Origin: Acanthosepion lycidas
Taxonomy: Eukaryota > Mollusca > Cephalopoda > Sepiida > Sepiidae
Assembly (NCBI GenBank): GCA_963932145.1
Contig: OZ010586.1
Location: 71,066,365-71,130,364, forward strand
Reading direction: 5' to 3'
Length of the DNA stretch: 64,000 bases
Every line of letters begins with the position of its first letter. Positions within the stretch are counted from its first letter, which is position 1. Below the pieces are notes generated by a model. That model was not told the origin of the DNA. It did not search any database and saw only the letters and a program-made list of their open reading frames with translations. A program made the translations under genes and the position numbers. Of the stretch, positions 1 through 45,744 are shown piece after piece.

Positions 1-1194
1 GTTAAACGATACCAAACATTTTTATTTGCCTTAACAGTTAAATTTTTGGAAACAAAAATAAAAGTTAATTTGAAATTGTCTTTTCCATCCTATTTAAAGT
101 AATAATGATCCCAATAAAATTATTAGGACAAAACAGCAATAAGAATTCTCTAAAATATTAAAATTCAGTCAAAAGTCTTTGAAAGTAATACAATTCCTTT
201 GAGCTAAAAACTTCTGATACCAAAGCAAACCAAATGTGCAACTATTTTACAATTTTTGTAATCAATAAAAAAATTGTTATTGCTATTACTCAAGTGACAC
301 AAAGCATGGATATGAATAGTTTTAATTTGAGTAACTGCAAATATATATAGGTTTCATTAAATTTGACTGACAAGGTCCTATAGATGCATGCTGGGATTCC
401 TTCCTAACAAATAAAAAAAAAATGGTCAATTTTTGGTCTCATCCACCATATTTGTTTTCTTGCCGTAAAATCAGAACACTATAACTCCTTGTCTGTGTCC
501 CTTTTGCATATGAACACAAATCTTTGTTAACTTTTTCTTTATTAACGTTGCTTTGCCTAGTTTTGACTTTTATACGTCTCAATAAAGATGACTGACAAGG
601 TAATGCAATTAAGTTTTTTATTTATTTAATTTTTTTTGTGTTCATATAAGTGTTTTCTTTTCTGAGCCTAAACTGCATCAAAATTAACTAAATGTTCTGT
701 ATATCAAAGTGCATTTGACTATTCTCTTAGCCATTATCAAGGCTGTTTTTTTTATTTTTAACTGTGTAGATTTTTAGGTTTCTAGAGTGAGGGGAATGTT
801 TTTTTTTTTTTTCCAAACACAGCACAGCTCATAGTTGTTGAAAGTTGCTTTCATTATTTTTAATCTTTTTTTTTTTTTAGATGTGGTGTTTTTTTACGAG
901 TATATTGCAGATGTCGTTTGGTAGGTGTCCATGTGTGTTTAAATGAGTCCTAATTGAGTGATGGTCAGAGATTAAAAATAGTCCAGATGTTAAGAAAAAT
1001 TGTCTTTCATCAAATAGTTGTAAACAGTAATTGTTATAAAGATTTCCACGTAACAGAAAAAATGTGGACTGCATACTCTATTTAGGATTTCCATAATTTG
1101 GCAAAACTCAAAAAGAAACATGTTCACACTTGACTTTTGTTTTCCATCAAATTCAGACATTAAAAGACTTATCAAGTTTTAATAAACAACATTT
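1..1194. other. AT-rich non-coding DNA
   Basis: No coding region, RNA gene or clear repeat boundary is visible. The stretch is rich in A and T runs. It lies beyond the last exon found of the minus-strand gene, so it could be a further intron or the 3' flank of that gene. Confidence 0.5.
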
Positions 1195-1608
1195 ACCTTT
1201 ACAGTAGGCACCTTCACTTTAGCATGATGAAAAAAAAAGACCCAAACTTAATAAACAAAAGTCTTATTGTCAAAATGTTTGTTATTAATAGAAAAGACAA
1301 AAGTATTTTTTTAGTAATTTATTTAATTTTTTTTAAGCATTTCTAGTACATTTGAAATTTTGGTTAAAAATTTTTTTTTTTTTGCATCAGTGGTTGACGT
1401 AATATTTACAATTAATGTTTTAGCTCTAAATCTTAAAATAAAAAATGCAATAAAATTATGACATTATTTAATTAGAAAAGATTTTAATTGCTTTTATAAA
1501 AAAAAAGATTTCTTAAGGACACTATTGTCTTTAAAAAAAAATTTTTTTTTGATGAATAATTAATTTTTTTTCTTACAAGAACCGTTTTCATTTTCGTAAA
1601 ATTTTAAC
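1195..1608. repeat. Left part of a duplicated segment (partner at 34.0-34.6 kb)
   Basis: This AT-rich segment aligns by eye with 34010-34600. Shared landmarks in the same order include a GAAATTTTGGTTAAA block, an AAATGCAATAAAA block and an AATTAGAAAAG block. The alignment resumes on the far side of the mariner element, at 2862-3480 versus 34600-34930. The partner copy therefore looks like the unoccupied version of the site. The repeat is not classified; it has no coding content. Confidence 0.55.
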
Positions 1609-1610
1609 TA

Positions 1611-2859
1611 CAGGATGTTGCAGCAGAATCTGACACTTGACAAAAAGAAAACAAAATAAGCAATAAAAACAAAAGTTATATATGCAGATACCTGACAGTT
1701 TGACAACTAACTAATGTTTTTCTCTCTATCCTTTTCCAGGATGGAATATGGGTGCAGAGCAGCAGTAGTAGCTTCTTTTCGCATAGGAAAGAAGACTGCG
1801 AAAGTGATGGCCCAGTTTGGGTTCAAGAGGACCATGGCATGGACATTTGGAGGAAGTGGAAGGCGTGTGAGAACAAGGACGAGTTTACTGCAAAACGAAA
1901 GGCCCACAACATTCGTTCTTTGGCCGTTAGGACCGACGAGTTCGTAGTCACCATCAACGAGACAGTCAACAATGATGGAAGCCAGAGCTACGCCAAGATC
2001 ACCGCTGACATGGGCTGTCACAAGTTGACGATCTGCTGAACAATCAAGAAGGACATTGGGTTACTTCTCCTACCAAAAGTCTCACTGCATGCTCATCACA
2101 AATGCCTCCAAGGAGTCGAGGAAGGTCAAAGCAGCAGCTTTGCTGAATGAGCTTAAGCACAGGTCTGCCGGGATAGTGAGGGTCTCCTCTGATGAAAAGA
2201 ATTTCATCCAGGACCAGACGAGCAACAGGCAGAACAGCAGGTGGATCTGCAAAGACATCGAGGAGGTTCCCATCGTGAAGCATACAAAGTTTTCCTCCTC
2301 AGTCATGCCTCCATTCTTCTTTCAAAAGGGCCCAAGAGTCACCGCTGAGATCTACCAGGAGGTGGTGCTGAGGAGCGTGGTGAAGCTCTGGATGGACAAG
2401 ATCGCCGCCAGATGCCCCTACGTCTTCCAGCAAGACTCCGCTCCTGCACACAAGGCCAAGACCACCCAGGTGTGGCTGCTCAACAATTTTCCTCACCACT
2501 CGGTGCCAGACTTGTGGCATCCCTCCTTACCCGACTGCAACCCCCTTGACTATTTCTTCTGGGACGTGATCAAGGCCAAGACCAACAAGCATGCCCACAA
2601 TATGGTCGACTCTCTGAGGGCTGCCATCATGGAGGTGTTCACCACTATGGGCAAGGACATGGTCGCCAAATTGTGTGACTCATTTCGTGCCCACCTCGAG
2701 ATGGTCATCATAACCAGCAGCGGTTACATTGAAAAAATAATGTAGTATGTAACTAAATGTTGCTAAATAAACTGTCATGTCTCTGCATACACAACTTTTG
2801 TTTTTATTGCCTATTTCGTTTTCTTTTTGTCAAGTGTCAGATTTTGCTGCAACACCCTG
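1611..2859 (+). mobile_element. Mariner-type DNA transposon with long terminal inverted repeats
   Basis: The left end starts CAGGATGTTGCAGCA and the right end finishes TGCTGCAACACCCTG. The inverted repeats match for about 90 bp with few differences. The element is flanked by TA on both sides (1609-1610 and 2860-2861), the target duplication of the Tc1/mariner superfamily. Its length is 1249 bp, normal for a complete single-gene element. It encloses the broken transposase at 1741-2745. The paralogous segment at 34.0-34.9 kb lacks the insertion. Confidence 0.85.
1741..2745 (+). pseudogene. Broken mariner-type transposase (DD37D-like spacing)
   Basis: Transposases of this group cut and paste the element at TA sites in the nucleus. 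The reading starts at ATG 1741, just after a polypyrimidine-AG stretch. It changes frame near 1845, meets a stop at about 2037, and returns to the first frame near 2055. The long downstream frame (2056-2745) carries the catalytic triad motifs SDEKNF (Asp 46 of that frame), FQQDSAPAHK (Asp 127) and PDCNPLDYFFW (Asp 165). There are 37 residues between the second and third aspartates. A short internal deletion seems to precede the MPPFFF motif. The gene cannot make a full protein, but it is the least decayed transposase in the window and relatively GC-rich compared with its surroundings. Confidence 0.85.
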
Positions 2860-2861
2860 TA

Positions 2862-3480
2862 TAATAATTTAAATCATTTAAAATTCTGTATTACTTTAAT
2901 CCAGTTAGGTAATATCGTTATTAAGTGAAAACTATATTTACAAATCAAAAATTGAAAAGCTTGAAAGTTGTTAAGCACCTAGATTTTTAAAATTATTTTT
3001 TAATTTTTTATTTTAGTGTAGATGCATTCCTTTTTTCCTAAGTAATTCTTTTTTTAATTCCTATTTCACTAAATATTATTTATTTTAGTGTGGGTCATAC
3101 TTCAATAAAGTTATTTTTTTTTTAGTTTGACTTAGCTAAAAAAGAATGTAGAGACGAAACCCAATACAAATCTACTAAAAAAAATAATTTTTATTTTAAC
3201 TTAAATTTTTCTTATTCAATTTCTAGTTCTCATTTTTTAATTTGCGTGTCATTTTGAAATTTCCTTTAAAATTATTTTTACTTTAACTCCTATTTCATAA
3301 AAAATGGTTTTGTTAGTAGTTTTTATTTTTATTTAAGCTTATTCTTTTTTGTGAGAGTTATTTTGATAAAAACATAAGGTTATAAAACTAAAATTCAATA
3401 AAATATTAGATATTACTGAAAATATGTTAATTTTAAAAAATTAATCAGTAGTTAAAAACCAAAAACAAAGCATTCACTGA
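2862..3480. repeat. Right part of the duplicated segment (partner at 34.6-34.9 kb)
   Basis: This continues the alignment with the segment near 34.6-34.9 kb. Shared landmarks are TTAAAATTCTGTATTA, a GATATTGTTATTAA-like block and AAATTCAATAAAATATTAGA. It has no coding potential. Confidence 0.45.
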
Positions 3481-4399
3481 GATTTCATAAATTTATGTCA
3501 ATTTCTGGTCAACCATACTTAGCTTTTCAACACATTAGGCTGTCAGTCAATCAATAAACATGTTAAAAAACAAGACCCTGTGGTTAAGAAATGCTTGTAT
3601 ACTATGTTTTATGCTATAAGTAATATTTGTTTCAAATCAGATTAATTTAACTTTAAATTTGCTAATTTTCCTCAAATAATGTGTCACAAATATAAATTTT
3701 ATTTTTGGAAGATTTCTAAAACCGAGAATTAACTTTTGTTTACAAATGTATCAAAATGGCTGATAGTTATCGATTTTCTTAAAGCGACCAAAAAAAATAA
3801 AAAAAAAATAAAAATAAAATAAAAGAGGTATGAAAAAAAAAAAAAAAAACTCAATTTTTTCACTTGGGTCCTTAATTATGTAATTATTCCATTATCATTT
3901 GTATAGTTTTATTTTGTTTACTCAAAAAAAGATAACAAACCAGTTTTGGTGTTTTTATTTTTATCCAAGCAGGAATGAGGGAGGGGTTCAAAAAATATCC
4001 ATTTAAAATAATTGTCTCATGAATTTAACAGCAAAATTTTTTCTCTATATTCATAATTAAGTAAGTTATATTTTTGACAACAAACATGATACAATTGTAT
4101 TTTATTACTAATAGGTAGTAAAGAGGAAGTAAAAATTACTTAGACTATATAAAAATATGAGATTGAGACATAAGCTGTTCCTCCTTCATGCCCATATTTA
4201 CACTGTAACAGCAGTAAGAATGCTGAAAGGATCAAGCTCAAACTTCAATCACGTGACCACAATAATACCAACTCTAAGCACGCATGAACAGAAGGCAGTG
4301 TAACAAACCTAAAGATTATGTTATGGCAAAAGTGCGGATAATTTTTTCTACTTATCCTCATACATTCAGGTCACAGTTTATTTCAAGATGATCAAACCT
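3481..4399. other. AT-rich non-coding DNA
   Basis: Nothing is recognised here except A-rich runs near 3790-3850. No open frame of note and no repeat boundary could be defined. Confidence 0.4.
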
Positions 4400-5065
4400 T
4401 AAACTTTCACCTATCATGATGGATGGGAGTTCTCTCAAAGAGGCTCCTTGTTTTGAATGTCTATTAGGTCTCAAGCTCACCCTAAAACTGAACTGGAACA
4501 TATATATTATCTATTTCTAAAGTTGCTGGAAAATGTCCAGCATATTGAACTGACCAAGTATCTGACTCCTCCCACTATACTATCATTACAAGAGCCCGAT
4601 CAGAGCAAAAATTAAGTATTGCCATATCTAGCCTGGAGCTGCCCAGTCCTCACTTGCCTGTCTTGATAGAGTTCAAAAGTATCTATGTGGCCTTGTGAGT
4701 GATGAATTATTTTCCACCATACAACCTCTTTCCCCAGAGATGAAATGTTGCAACTTTCTCACAACTATCACTGTTTCCATGGCATGTGTTCCGATTAGTT
4801 ACATTCCTTGGTCCCACCAGCCTTGACGTTTGCAACTGAAACCTGCCATGCCAAACACACAAGGATGAATCATCCTCATTCCTTTTGTATTCCATTAGTA
4901 ACAAGTTTCACTTTGAGACACCCAGCAGGAGGTTTTCCCTATCATTACAATCTTGACATCTTCAAGTCTAGCATTAATTGTTATATTTCTTGTATAACCT
5001 AATGAACTTCTTGCTTTTTCTTACTCATACAAACCACAAAGCAACCCTCTACCTTGAGTAACTCT
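4400..5065 (+). pseudogene. Jockey-like LINE, C-terminal reverse transcriptase remnant and 3' tail
   Basis: Three-frame reading gives broken peptides that follow the C-terminal part of a jockey-type non-LTR reverse transcriptase: a LLGLKLTLKLNWN block, then YKSPIRAKIKYC, SLACLDRVQK and LVSDELFSTIQPLS. The last readable piece is HPHSFCIPLV...FPYHYNLDIFKSSINCYIS, the typical end of the protein before its stop. A 3' tail with CCCTCTACCTTGAGTA follows. That tail motif recurs in reverse at 31.1 kb and 61.8 kb. Several stops and frameshifts make it inactive, and the 5' part of the element is absent. Confidence 0.75.
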
Positions 5066-5389
5066 TGGACCTTTTATTGGATATACATTAATATAAAAAT
5101 TTTTTAAAAATACTATTTTTTTTTTTTTTTTTTTTTTTATTACAAAATTTAATGCAGATTACCGGAGGTCAGTTTGAAAAGCAACCAGCCATTTTTAATA
5201 TAACTTGATAACTGGTTTCTAATTTAACTTGGTAACTAATCAGAGGGCATCAATTCATGAACAGACACTCTCCTATGAGGATACCAAGTCGGCAGTGAAA
5301 CACCATTGAGTAAGCTTGTATAAGGATAAAATACACAATGAATGTGACTTCAATTTTGATTGAAACTTATTTGTTCAGTGAAAATATTT
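5066..5389. other. Short non-coding spacer with T run
   Basis: It contains a T run at about 5117-5139. Nothing else is recognised. Confidence 0.35.
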
Positions 5390-5910
5390 AAATTATGCAA
5401 ATAATTCCAAGAATGACACCCAGAAAAAAGTCTTGTGCTAATGCTTCAAACTTAGCTAGGCATTCTCAGCAGAGAACAATCCAGATTCTGGAAGGTCTTC
5501 AAACAAGCAGGCCATCCGAAAAGGTTGAATGCAATCAAGAAAAATCAGTAACTGATCAAGTAAAACTTAAAAAGATCTGGAGATTCCACTGTATCCAGAT
5601 ATTTTTGATATTTTGAATGCCTATTTCTTCATGACACGTGTATGACATTAATAACATTATTCAGTTCTGTCAACCTCCATGACAGTTAAGACTCAGCTCT
5701 GCATGAATTCAAAGATAAAACAAAGTTAAATTTAAAAAATAGCCACAGATTTCAGCTTGTGGATGAGATTAAGACCATGACAAAACAGCTGATGACAATT
5801 CCAAGAGAGAACTATAAAGATTGTTTAAACAGGATATCACTCCGAGACAAGAGCATGAGGTCTTCAGGAAGAGAATTTTGAAGGAGACCAAGGTGCCACT
5901 GCCCTAAGTA
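5390..5910 (+). pseudogene. Possible decayed transposase remnant
   Basis: A 73-codon frame at 5395-5613 is lysine- and serine-rich and not recognised. The region 5750-5905, read with frameshifts, gives a MTIPRENYKDCLNR-like peptide and then EFEGD-like residues. This resembles the C-terminus of SETMAR/GVQW-type mariner transposases, where a proline-rich helix is followed by YFEGD. The match is weak and rests on memory of the family; it could be chance. Confidence 0.3.
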
Positions 5911-6078
5911 AGCCACATTTTTGTAATATTAAATGGCTGAATACTTTTCAGACTGTATACAAGTGGTACTTATCTATAATCTTAATCTTTTAATTGAAAT
6001 ATATCAAACAAATCATTATCATATTGAATAACAAAAAAGTAGTTTATGTTCAAAAAATATTACAGGTATTTGACTTAC

Positions 6079-40931
<34,853 letters not shown>

Positions 40932-41429
40932 GTTATATCCTAATTTCCAGTAACTGTTAATGACACGCCACATATCCTGCTTGAGAAAAGGCATGCGTGG
41001 GTGGTCAACAACTGGATTGAAAAAACAAAAAAAAAAAAATTACACCCACAAACTATATCGTCAATATCAACTCGTTATTACTTCTATTTATGCATATTAT
41101 TATATATTTTTTTAATAATTAAAAAAATAACCTCCCTCTACCCCCCAAAAAGTTATTTTTGTTCTTTACAGTCCTGCTGTGTTATGGATGGGAATTTAAT
41201 ACTAGTGAAAAATCTGTTTTATTTTAATTCATTTAAATTAACTAATTTAAAATTTAATGAGTATAATTTTAAGAACCTTTTCTTTGTATTATTAATTAAT
41301 GGTTTTGTTTATGAAAATTCATTTGCAGAAAATCTTGTAAAATTGCACAATAAAACCTGTACGATAAAGTTGTTTTTTTTTAACTGGGCTTACATTTCAT
41401 TTCAACCTTCCAAATATTTAAAACTGTGC

Positions 41430-41990
41430 CCAGAAAGTAACGGAAAATTCGGTAATTTTGACAATGTACGAAAATTCGGCAACTATGAAATAAAAAGTCG
41501 ATTGAAAATTGATTTTGTTTAGGACTGTTCTGGAATGGAGATGTGAGAGCTAAGCCCCCTCCCCTATATTTTCGAAATAGAAATGAGAGTAATTTTTGCT
41601 TCTTTAAAAAGAAAAATAACTAAAACTTAATTCATTTACTACATTTTTTTTAAACGTATGGGGGGTAGCCCCCTCCAGAAAGTACGGCCCTGGTATTGTT
41701 GTTGTGCGGGATTTTAAACCCCCATAAATGATACTTTTAAAAAAATATTGGGGAAGGAGATCAAGCCCCCCCCCTACTGCAAGTACATGACTGGTATATT
41801 GTTGTAGTACGGTTTTTTATCTGGACCCTACGATTTTCAGTTAAAAAAATATAGGGGAAGGTGGCAGGCCCCCAAATCCCCATTTATTTCAGAACGGCCC
41901 TAAAATCGATCTTTATTTTAAGTTAACGAAATTTCCTACTTTGTCAAAATCACGGAATTTCCGTCACCGAATTTTGCTAAAAAACCATTC
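41430..41990. repeat. Composite inverted repeat enclosing three ~115-bp tandem units
   Basis: Outer arms (41440-41535 and 41885-41985) share ATTTTGACAA and GATTG/GATCGATTTT blocks in inverted orientation. Between them are three units with GCCCCCTCC-like, ACGGCCCTGGTATTGTTGTTG and GGGGAAGG landmarks. The 173-codon frame that covers part of it (41001-41519) is AT-driven and not gene-like. Confidence 0.45.
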
Positions 41991-41999
41991 TTAAAATAA

Positions 42000-42660
42000 A
42001 GCACCTTCGTTTTTTTAGTTCAGCTCAGTTTGGCACCGGGGATGGGGGGGGGGTAATTTCAACAATCATAAAAATCTGGTAAAAATCATTCATGTGGTAG
42101 TGGTACCCATTGTATAATTAATAACACTGTTTTTTAATACAAATAATTAAAAATAATTAAAAATAATAATTTAAAAAAATGTACAAATCAATAAAAATAT
42201 TATTGTCTATGTTTGCCTTTTGCACTTTAACGTTTCAGAGAAAAAACCAAGCGAAAGTTACAATTTGTCTTGTCGGTAAAATTTTCATTGGCTCTGAAAG
42301 AATTGCCAGAAATTAAATTCGATCAAACCAGACTGTTTTAAATTCATTTTTTTCATAAAAAAAAATATATACTATTTGTATCTATTGTCCAGACAAAAGC
42401 ATGGCTTACGTCCACACAAATTTAAAATTCTGTCTGGAGACCCTTCAATGTTAAGGGCCAGCGGATAACTTCAGCAGGCATTGAAATTTCAAACCAGAAA
42501 GGCTTCTCTGCTAGAAAAACTACACAGAAATGATTAAGCCTCCTGGCCGACGCACGAGTCGAGAGGACTAAATCCCTTTCTTTTGAATACACTTCTCTAA
42601 AAAGTAATTGCAAAGACAAAAAACTAAACGAGTAATATTTATATTTATTTATTTTTACTA
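42000..42660. other. Intergenic segment upstream of the split gene
   Basis: Here 42000-42200 resembles 38430-38600 (GGTACCCATTGTATAAT). The segment 42390-42610 is richer in G+C and not recognised; it holds a 65-codon minus frame without motifs. Confidence 0.35.
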
Positions 42661-43575
42661 GTTTTAAACCGTTAAAATTTCATGGTTTTCCTATTTGAAA
42701 TGTCTGATGAATCCTATTCTTAATTCTTCAGTTTAAATGAGAAGCTCATGGTGAGTCCTACAATAAAAAAGGGGTAAAAATTTCCCCATCGCATCGTTAA
42801 ATATTCGTGTTTAACAAAATATTACAATAACAATCATGAAAAGATTTGAAATTGACAACTTCTTTCCATTTCATTAAGAGAAATGTTAAATATTCCCTAC
42901 TTTCTAGCGTCTTTGATGTCTTTTATCTTCTCACTCAATCAAAAGGGAATAGTCCATAATTTAGAAGGAAACGTTAAATGCTACTATCTTTCTTTTAAAG
43001 AATGAAAACAATAAATTTATTGAAACAAAGCAAGTTCAGTTGACCATTGATATGACAATTCCAGAAACTATAAACAATTTTTTGCTATCCTCTTCCAGAC
43101 GCAATGATGGAGAAAGCATTAACTCGAACCATCACCAGTGAGACGCTGCAAGAGTCTCTCCGTTTCACGAGGCTCATCCCTTAATCAGGACACAATCACG
43201 CCTCTGAAGGAAAACCATCAAACAAGGGCCAATAACCCCTGAAGTCTCCACTGCCACAGGAGTAAAAAAAAAATCTATTAGCAAGAGAAGAATATTTAAC
43301 TATTTTTTTCATCTCTGCATCCCGGGCGACGGATCCCGGCTCAACTGCGGAACTGATCAAATTACCGGCCGAAAATGTCTCCGCACAGGTCGCATCCCAA
43401 ATCAACGACTCCCCCATGTTAAACTGAAACCAAATAATGTCTCTGATAAGTCATTTGTCCTTCCATGCAATCAAAACAGAAAAGTCCATTATTTATGAGG
43501 TTTTCGCAGGGTGTAACAGTCATGCAAATTAACAAAAGGAGAAACAAGCACAATTATAATAGGATACATTTTTAT
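42660..43575 (+). repeat. Family X copy interrupted by an unrecognised insert
   Basis: The part 42660-42985 matches the left half of the 24.0-24.46 kb copy and 43427-43575 matches the right half. Between them is about 440 bp with higher G+C (42990-43426), including CCGGGCGACGGATCCCGGC, that is absent from the other copy. The insert holds a 73-codon minus frame with no recognised motif. Confidence 0.5.
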
Positions 43576-43639
43576 TGATCATTATTTGTAACTATTTTGT
43601 ATTACTAATAAACAATTTTATGGTTGAGGTGTTAGTTCA

Positions 43640-43900
43640 TTACAGTAGTGACAATCCAGTAGATAGGTGTACTATTGAATAAACTACCACAAGATATCTA
43701 AATAAATTGTATCAATTCTCAAACAAATGACATTGGGAAAGGTATGTATCTGTTTGGATTAAATTGTAGAGTAGACTGGATTCTCTAGCAGTAGATGGCA
43801 ACCAATCTAAAACTCTAAATTCCAAAATTATGGAGAAAGCAACAAGAAACTATTCTATTACCTTTCCGAAGAATGCATGGCAATTCACATATCATAAAGA
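43640..43900 (+). repeat. tRNA-type SINE fragment
   Basis: The body GTAGAGTAGACTGGATTCTC and GATGGCAACCAATCTA matches 8.5 kb and 48.9 kb. The 3' part with GCATGGCAATTCAC matches 8670-8700. Confidence 0.5.
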
Positions 43901-44062
43901 AAAGTATAATGAAGTTACTGTGTTCAAAACTGAAAACTCTTTTGTATTTGACATTATATTTTATTCACTCAAACTGCTGGAATGGTTAGGTAACCATGAC
44001 ATATTTGGGGAGAACATTGGAATAATCCAGAACCTATTTTAGGAACAAACTACCTGCATATA

Positions 44063-44231
44063 CAGTGTAACCCGGATATAAGAGAGTTGTCGGGACCGGA
44101 GAAGAAGTCTCTTATATCCGGGTTTGGTCTATTTTGTTTAGGTAAATATGGCTCTAATTTGGGACCGGATAAAATCTCTCTTATATCCGGGTTTATCTTA
44201 TATCAGGGTCTCTTATATCCGGGTTACACTG
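44063..44231. mobile_element. Pogo/Tigger-like MITE, copy 1
   Basis: The ends CAGTGTAACCCGGATATAAG and its inverse are perfect for about 22 bp. TA flanks both sides. The 169-bp interior repeats the CTCTTATATCCGGGTT motif several times. The CAGTG start and TA target fit pogo/Tigger elements. It lies inside the RTE-like LINE, whose sequence resumes afterwards. Confidence 0.85.
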
Positions 44232-44733
44232 TAGATAGAAAATGAATTCAGAAAATATACAAAAATAGGTTTTATGACAAGGATATGTCTTCTTTCCAGA
44301 CTTATTTAATTTATACAACGAGGTGATTCTGAGAGAATTAGAAGTCCTACCAGGACACAATCATAACAGCATAAAATATGCAGATGACAGTTTTGATAGC
44401 AGACATAAAAGGAAAACTACAAGAACTCCTACAGAAGGTAAGGAAGGAAAGTATGAAGAAAGGATTAAATTTCCATTGCAAGAAGGAAGAATTCATGGTT
44501 GTCAGCAAAAGGGACAACCCAACATGCAAATTTATAAATTAGAGATGACAAAATCAAACAAGTACAACAATTTAAATATCTGGGAAGTGTTTTAACAGAG
44601 GGGGGAAAAGTGTGACATTGAAATCTGAAGATGCATTGGGATAGCCAAAGGTACCTTCCATAAGCTAAGCAAAATATTAAGAAACAAAAATTTCTTAGAA
44701 ACAAATAAAAGCATACTAAACTGTTGTGTAATA

Positions 44734-44803
44734 TTAGGTTGGTGCAAAAATAATGTCGTTTTCTCACATGTGAGAAAACGACATTATTTTTGCACCAACC
44801 TAA
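44734..44803. mobile_element. Palindromic mariner MITE, copy 2 (shortest, 70 bp)
   Basis: It is a near-perfect hairpin with TTAGGTTGGTGCAAAAATAA ends, centre TCACATGTGA, and TA on both flanks. It sits in the reading frame of the LINE between the CCVI and YGSEC residues. Confidence 0.9.
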
Positions 44804-45215
44804 TATATGGTAGTGAATGCTGTACAATCTCCTCACAGATGAAGAAGAGACTTGAAGCAACAGAAATGTGGTTCTACAGAAGGACGCTGAAAATACTCTG
44901 GACTGAACATGTAAGCAACAACAAAGTTTTAGAGAAAATAGAAACAAAAAGAACACATCAGGAAGAGAGAGTTGAAATTTTTAGAGTACATAATGAGGAA
45001 AGAGGGCCTGGAAAATTTTACACTCACAGGACAAATTGAAGGCAACAGTGACAGAAAAAAGCAACATGTAACATACCTAGTGAGTTTGATGGCAGAACTA
45101 GGTTTAGGAGCGATAATGAAAAAACAAAATTTTTTAAGAGCTACAAAGGACAAGAAATTGTGGAGAGCTATGATCATCTACGTCCTGAAGGGACATGGTA
45201 CATAGAAGTAGTAGT

Positions 45216-45527
45216 TTGTCAATTCTCATTATCCAGTGTGTTTCTGTGAGTTGCTGGGGCCCACAACCTTGTCTGTCAATGTCTAAGAGACTATCCAATT
45301 CCTCTCTGGTGTAGTTGTTTACATACCCATCTTTCCAACAACTTTTTGTATGCCTGTACATATCAAGCACAGCCAGGTCTGCAAGTGTTCCCTTCTTGGG
45401 GTCACTACTATCATAAGCTAAACTGTGAATCCCCACCACTGGCCATGCTCTCCTCAGGTCAACACTGCACTTGGCTTTCCTGATAAACTGTTGTGAAATT
45501 GTATGCAAAGTCTATTCTAGCATAATA
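45216..45527 (-). CDS. Unrecognised coding-like island
   Basis: The frame 45134-45508 on the minus strand is open for 124 codons. The part outside the LINE (about 98 codons from ATG 45508) looks like ordinary protein: AKCSVDLRRAWPVVGIHSLA, SSDPKKGTLADLAVLDMYRH, then YTREELDSLLDIDRQGCGPQ. Composition is more balanced than in chance AT-rich frames. I cannot name a family. It may be an exon of an unknown gene or of a mobile element, lodged between a LINE end and a mariner MITE. No convincing splice sites were fixed. Confidence 0.35.
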
Positions 45528-45629
45528 TTAGGTTGGTGCAAAAATAATGACGTAATAATGTCTTTTTTTGACGTTAAAAAATACGTTAAAAAATGACATT
45601 ATTACGTCATTATTTTTGCACCAACCTAA
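45528..45629. mobile_element. Palindromic mariner MITE, copy 3
   Basis: This 102-bp element has the TTAGGTTGGTGCAAAAATAA ends and TA flanks (45526-45527 and 45630-45631). It is palindromic except near the centre. Confidence 0.9.
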
Positions 45630-45744
45630 TACTACAAAAGGAATCTGTAGTGAGTCATGATTGCCTATATCCTAAAGAGACACGAAATTTAAAAAATATT
45701 TACATGTGTTTGTAGTTGAAATATTTTTTAAATTTTCATTTTCA

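Larger units (their letters stand above)
43990..45215 (+). pseudogene. RTE-like LINE, C-terminal half, carrying two transposon insertions
   Basis: The remnant reads from before the active site to the C-terminus: DLFNLYNEVILRELEVLPGH, a degenerate IKYADDSF (YADD box), EFMVVSKRDNPTC, then after an insertion CTISSQMKKRLEATEMWFYR and HVSNNKVLEKIETKR, and the last part KLWRAMIIYVLKGHGT. A pogo/Tigger-like MITE (44063-44231) and a mariner MITE (44734-44803) split it. Some frameshifts are present. It is a close relative of the copies at 55.0, 56.2 and 61.9 kb. Confidence 0.8.

Noticed and set aside
5117-5139. Long A or T runs (also at 15.9, 30.9, 34.0, 35.1 and 35.5 kb) as poly-A tails of processed pseudogenes
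   Set aside because: Only the run next to the LINE at 35.5 kb is linked to a retroelement 3' end. The others have no adjoining coding remnant.
41001-41522. 173-codon plus-strand frame
   Set aside because: Its composition (Phe, Asn, Lys, Leu) is what AT-rich DNA gives by chance, it overlaps an inverted repeat, and no motif or homologue is recognised.
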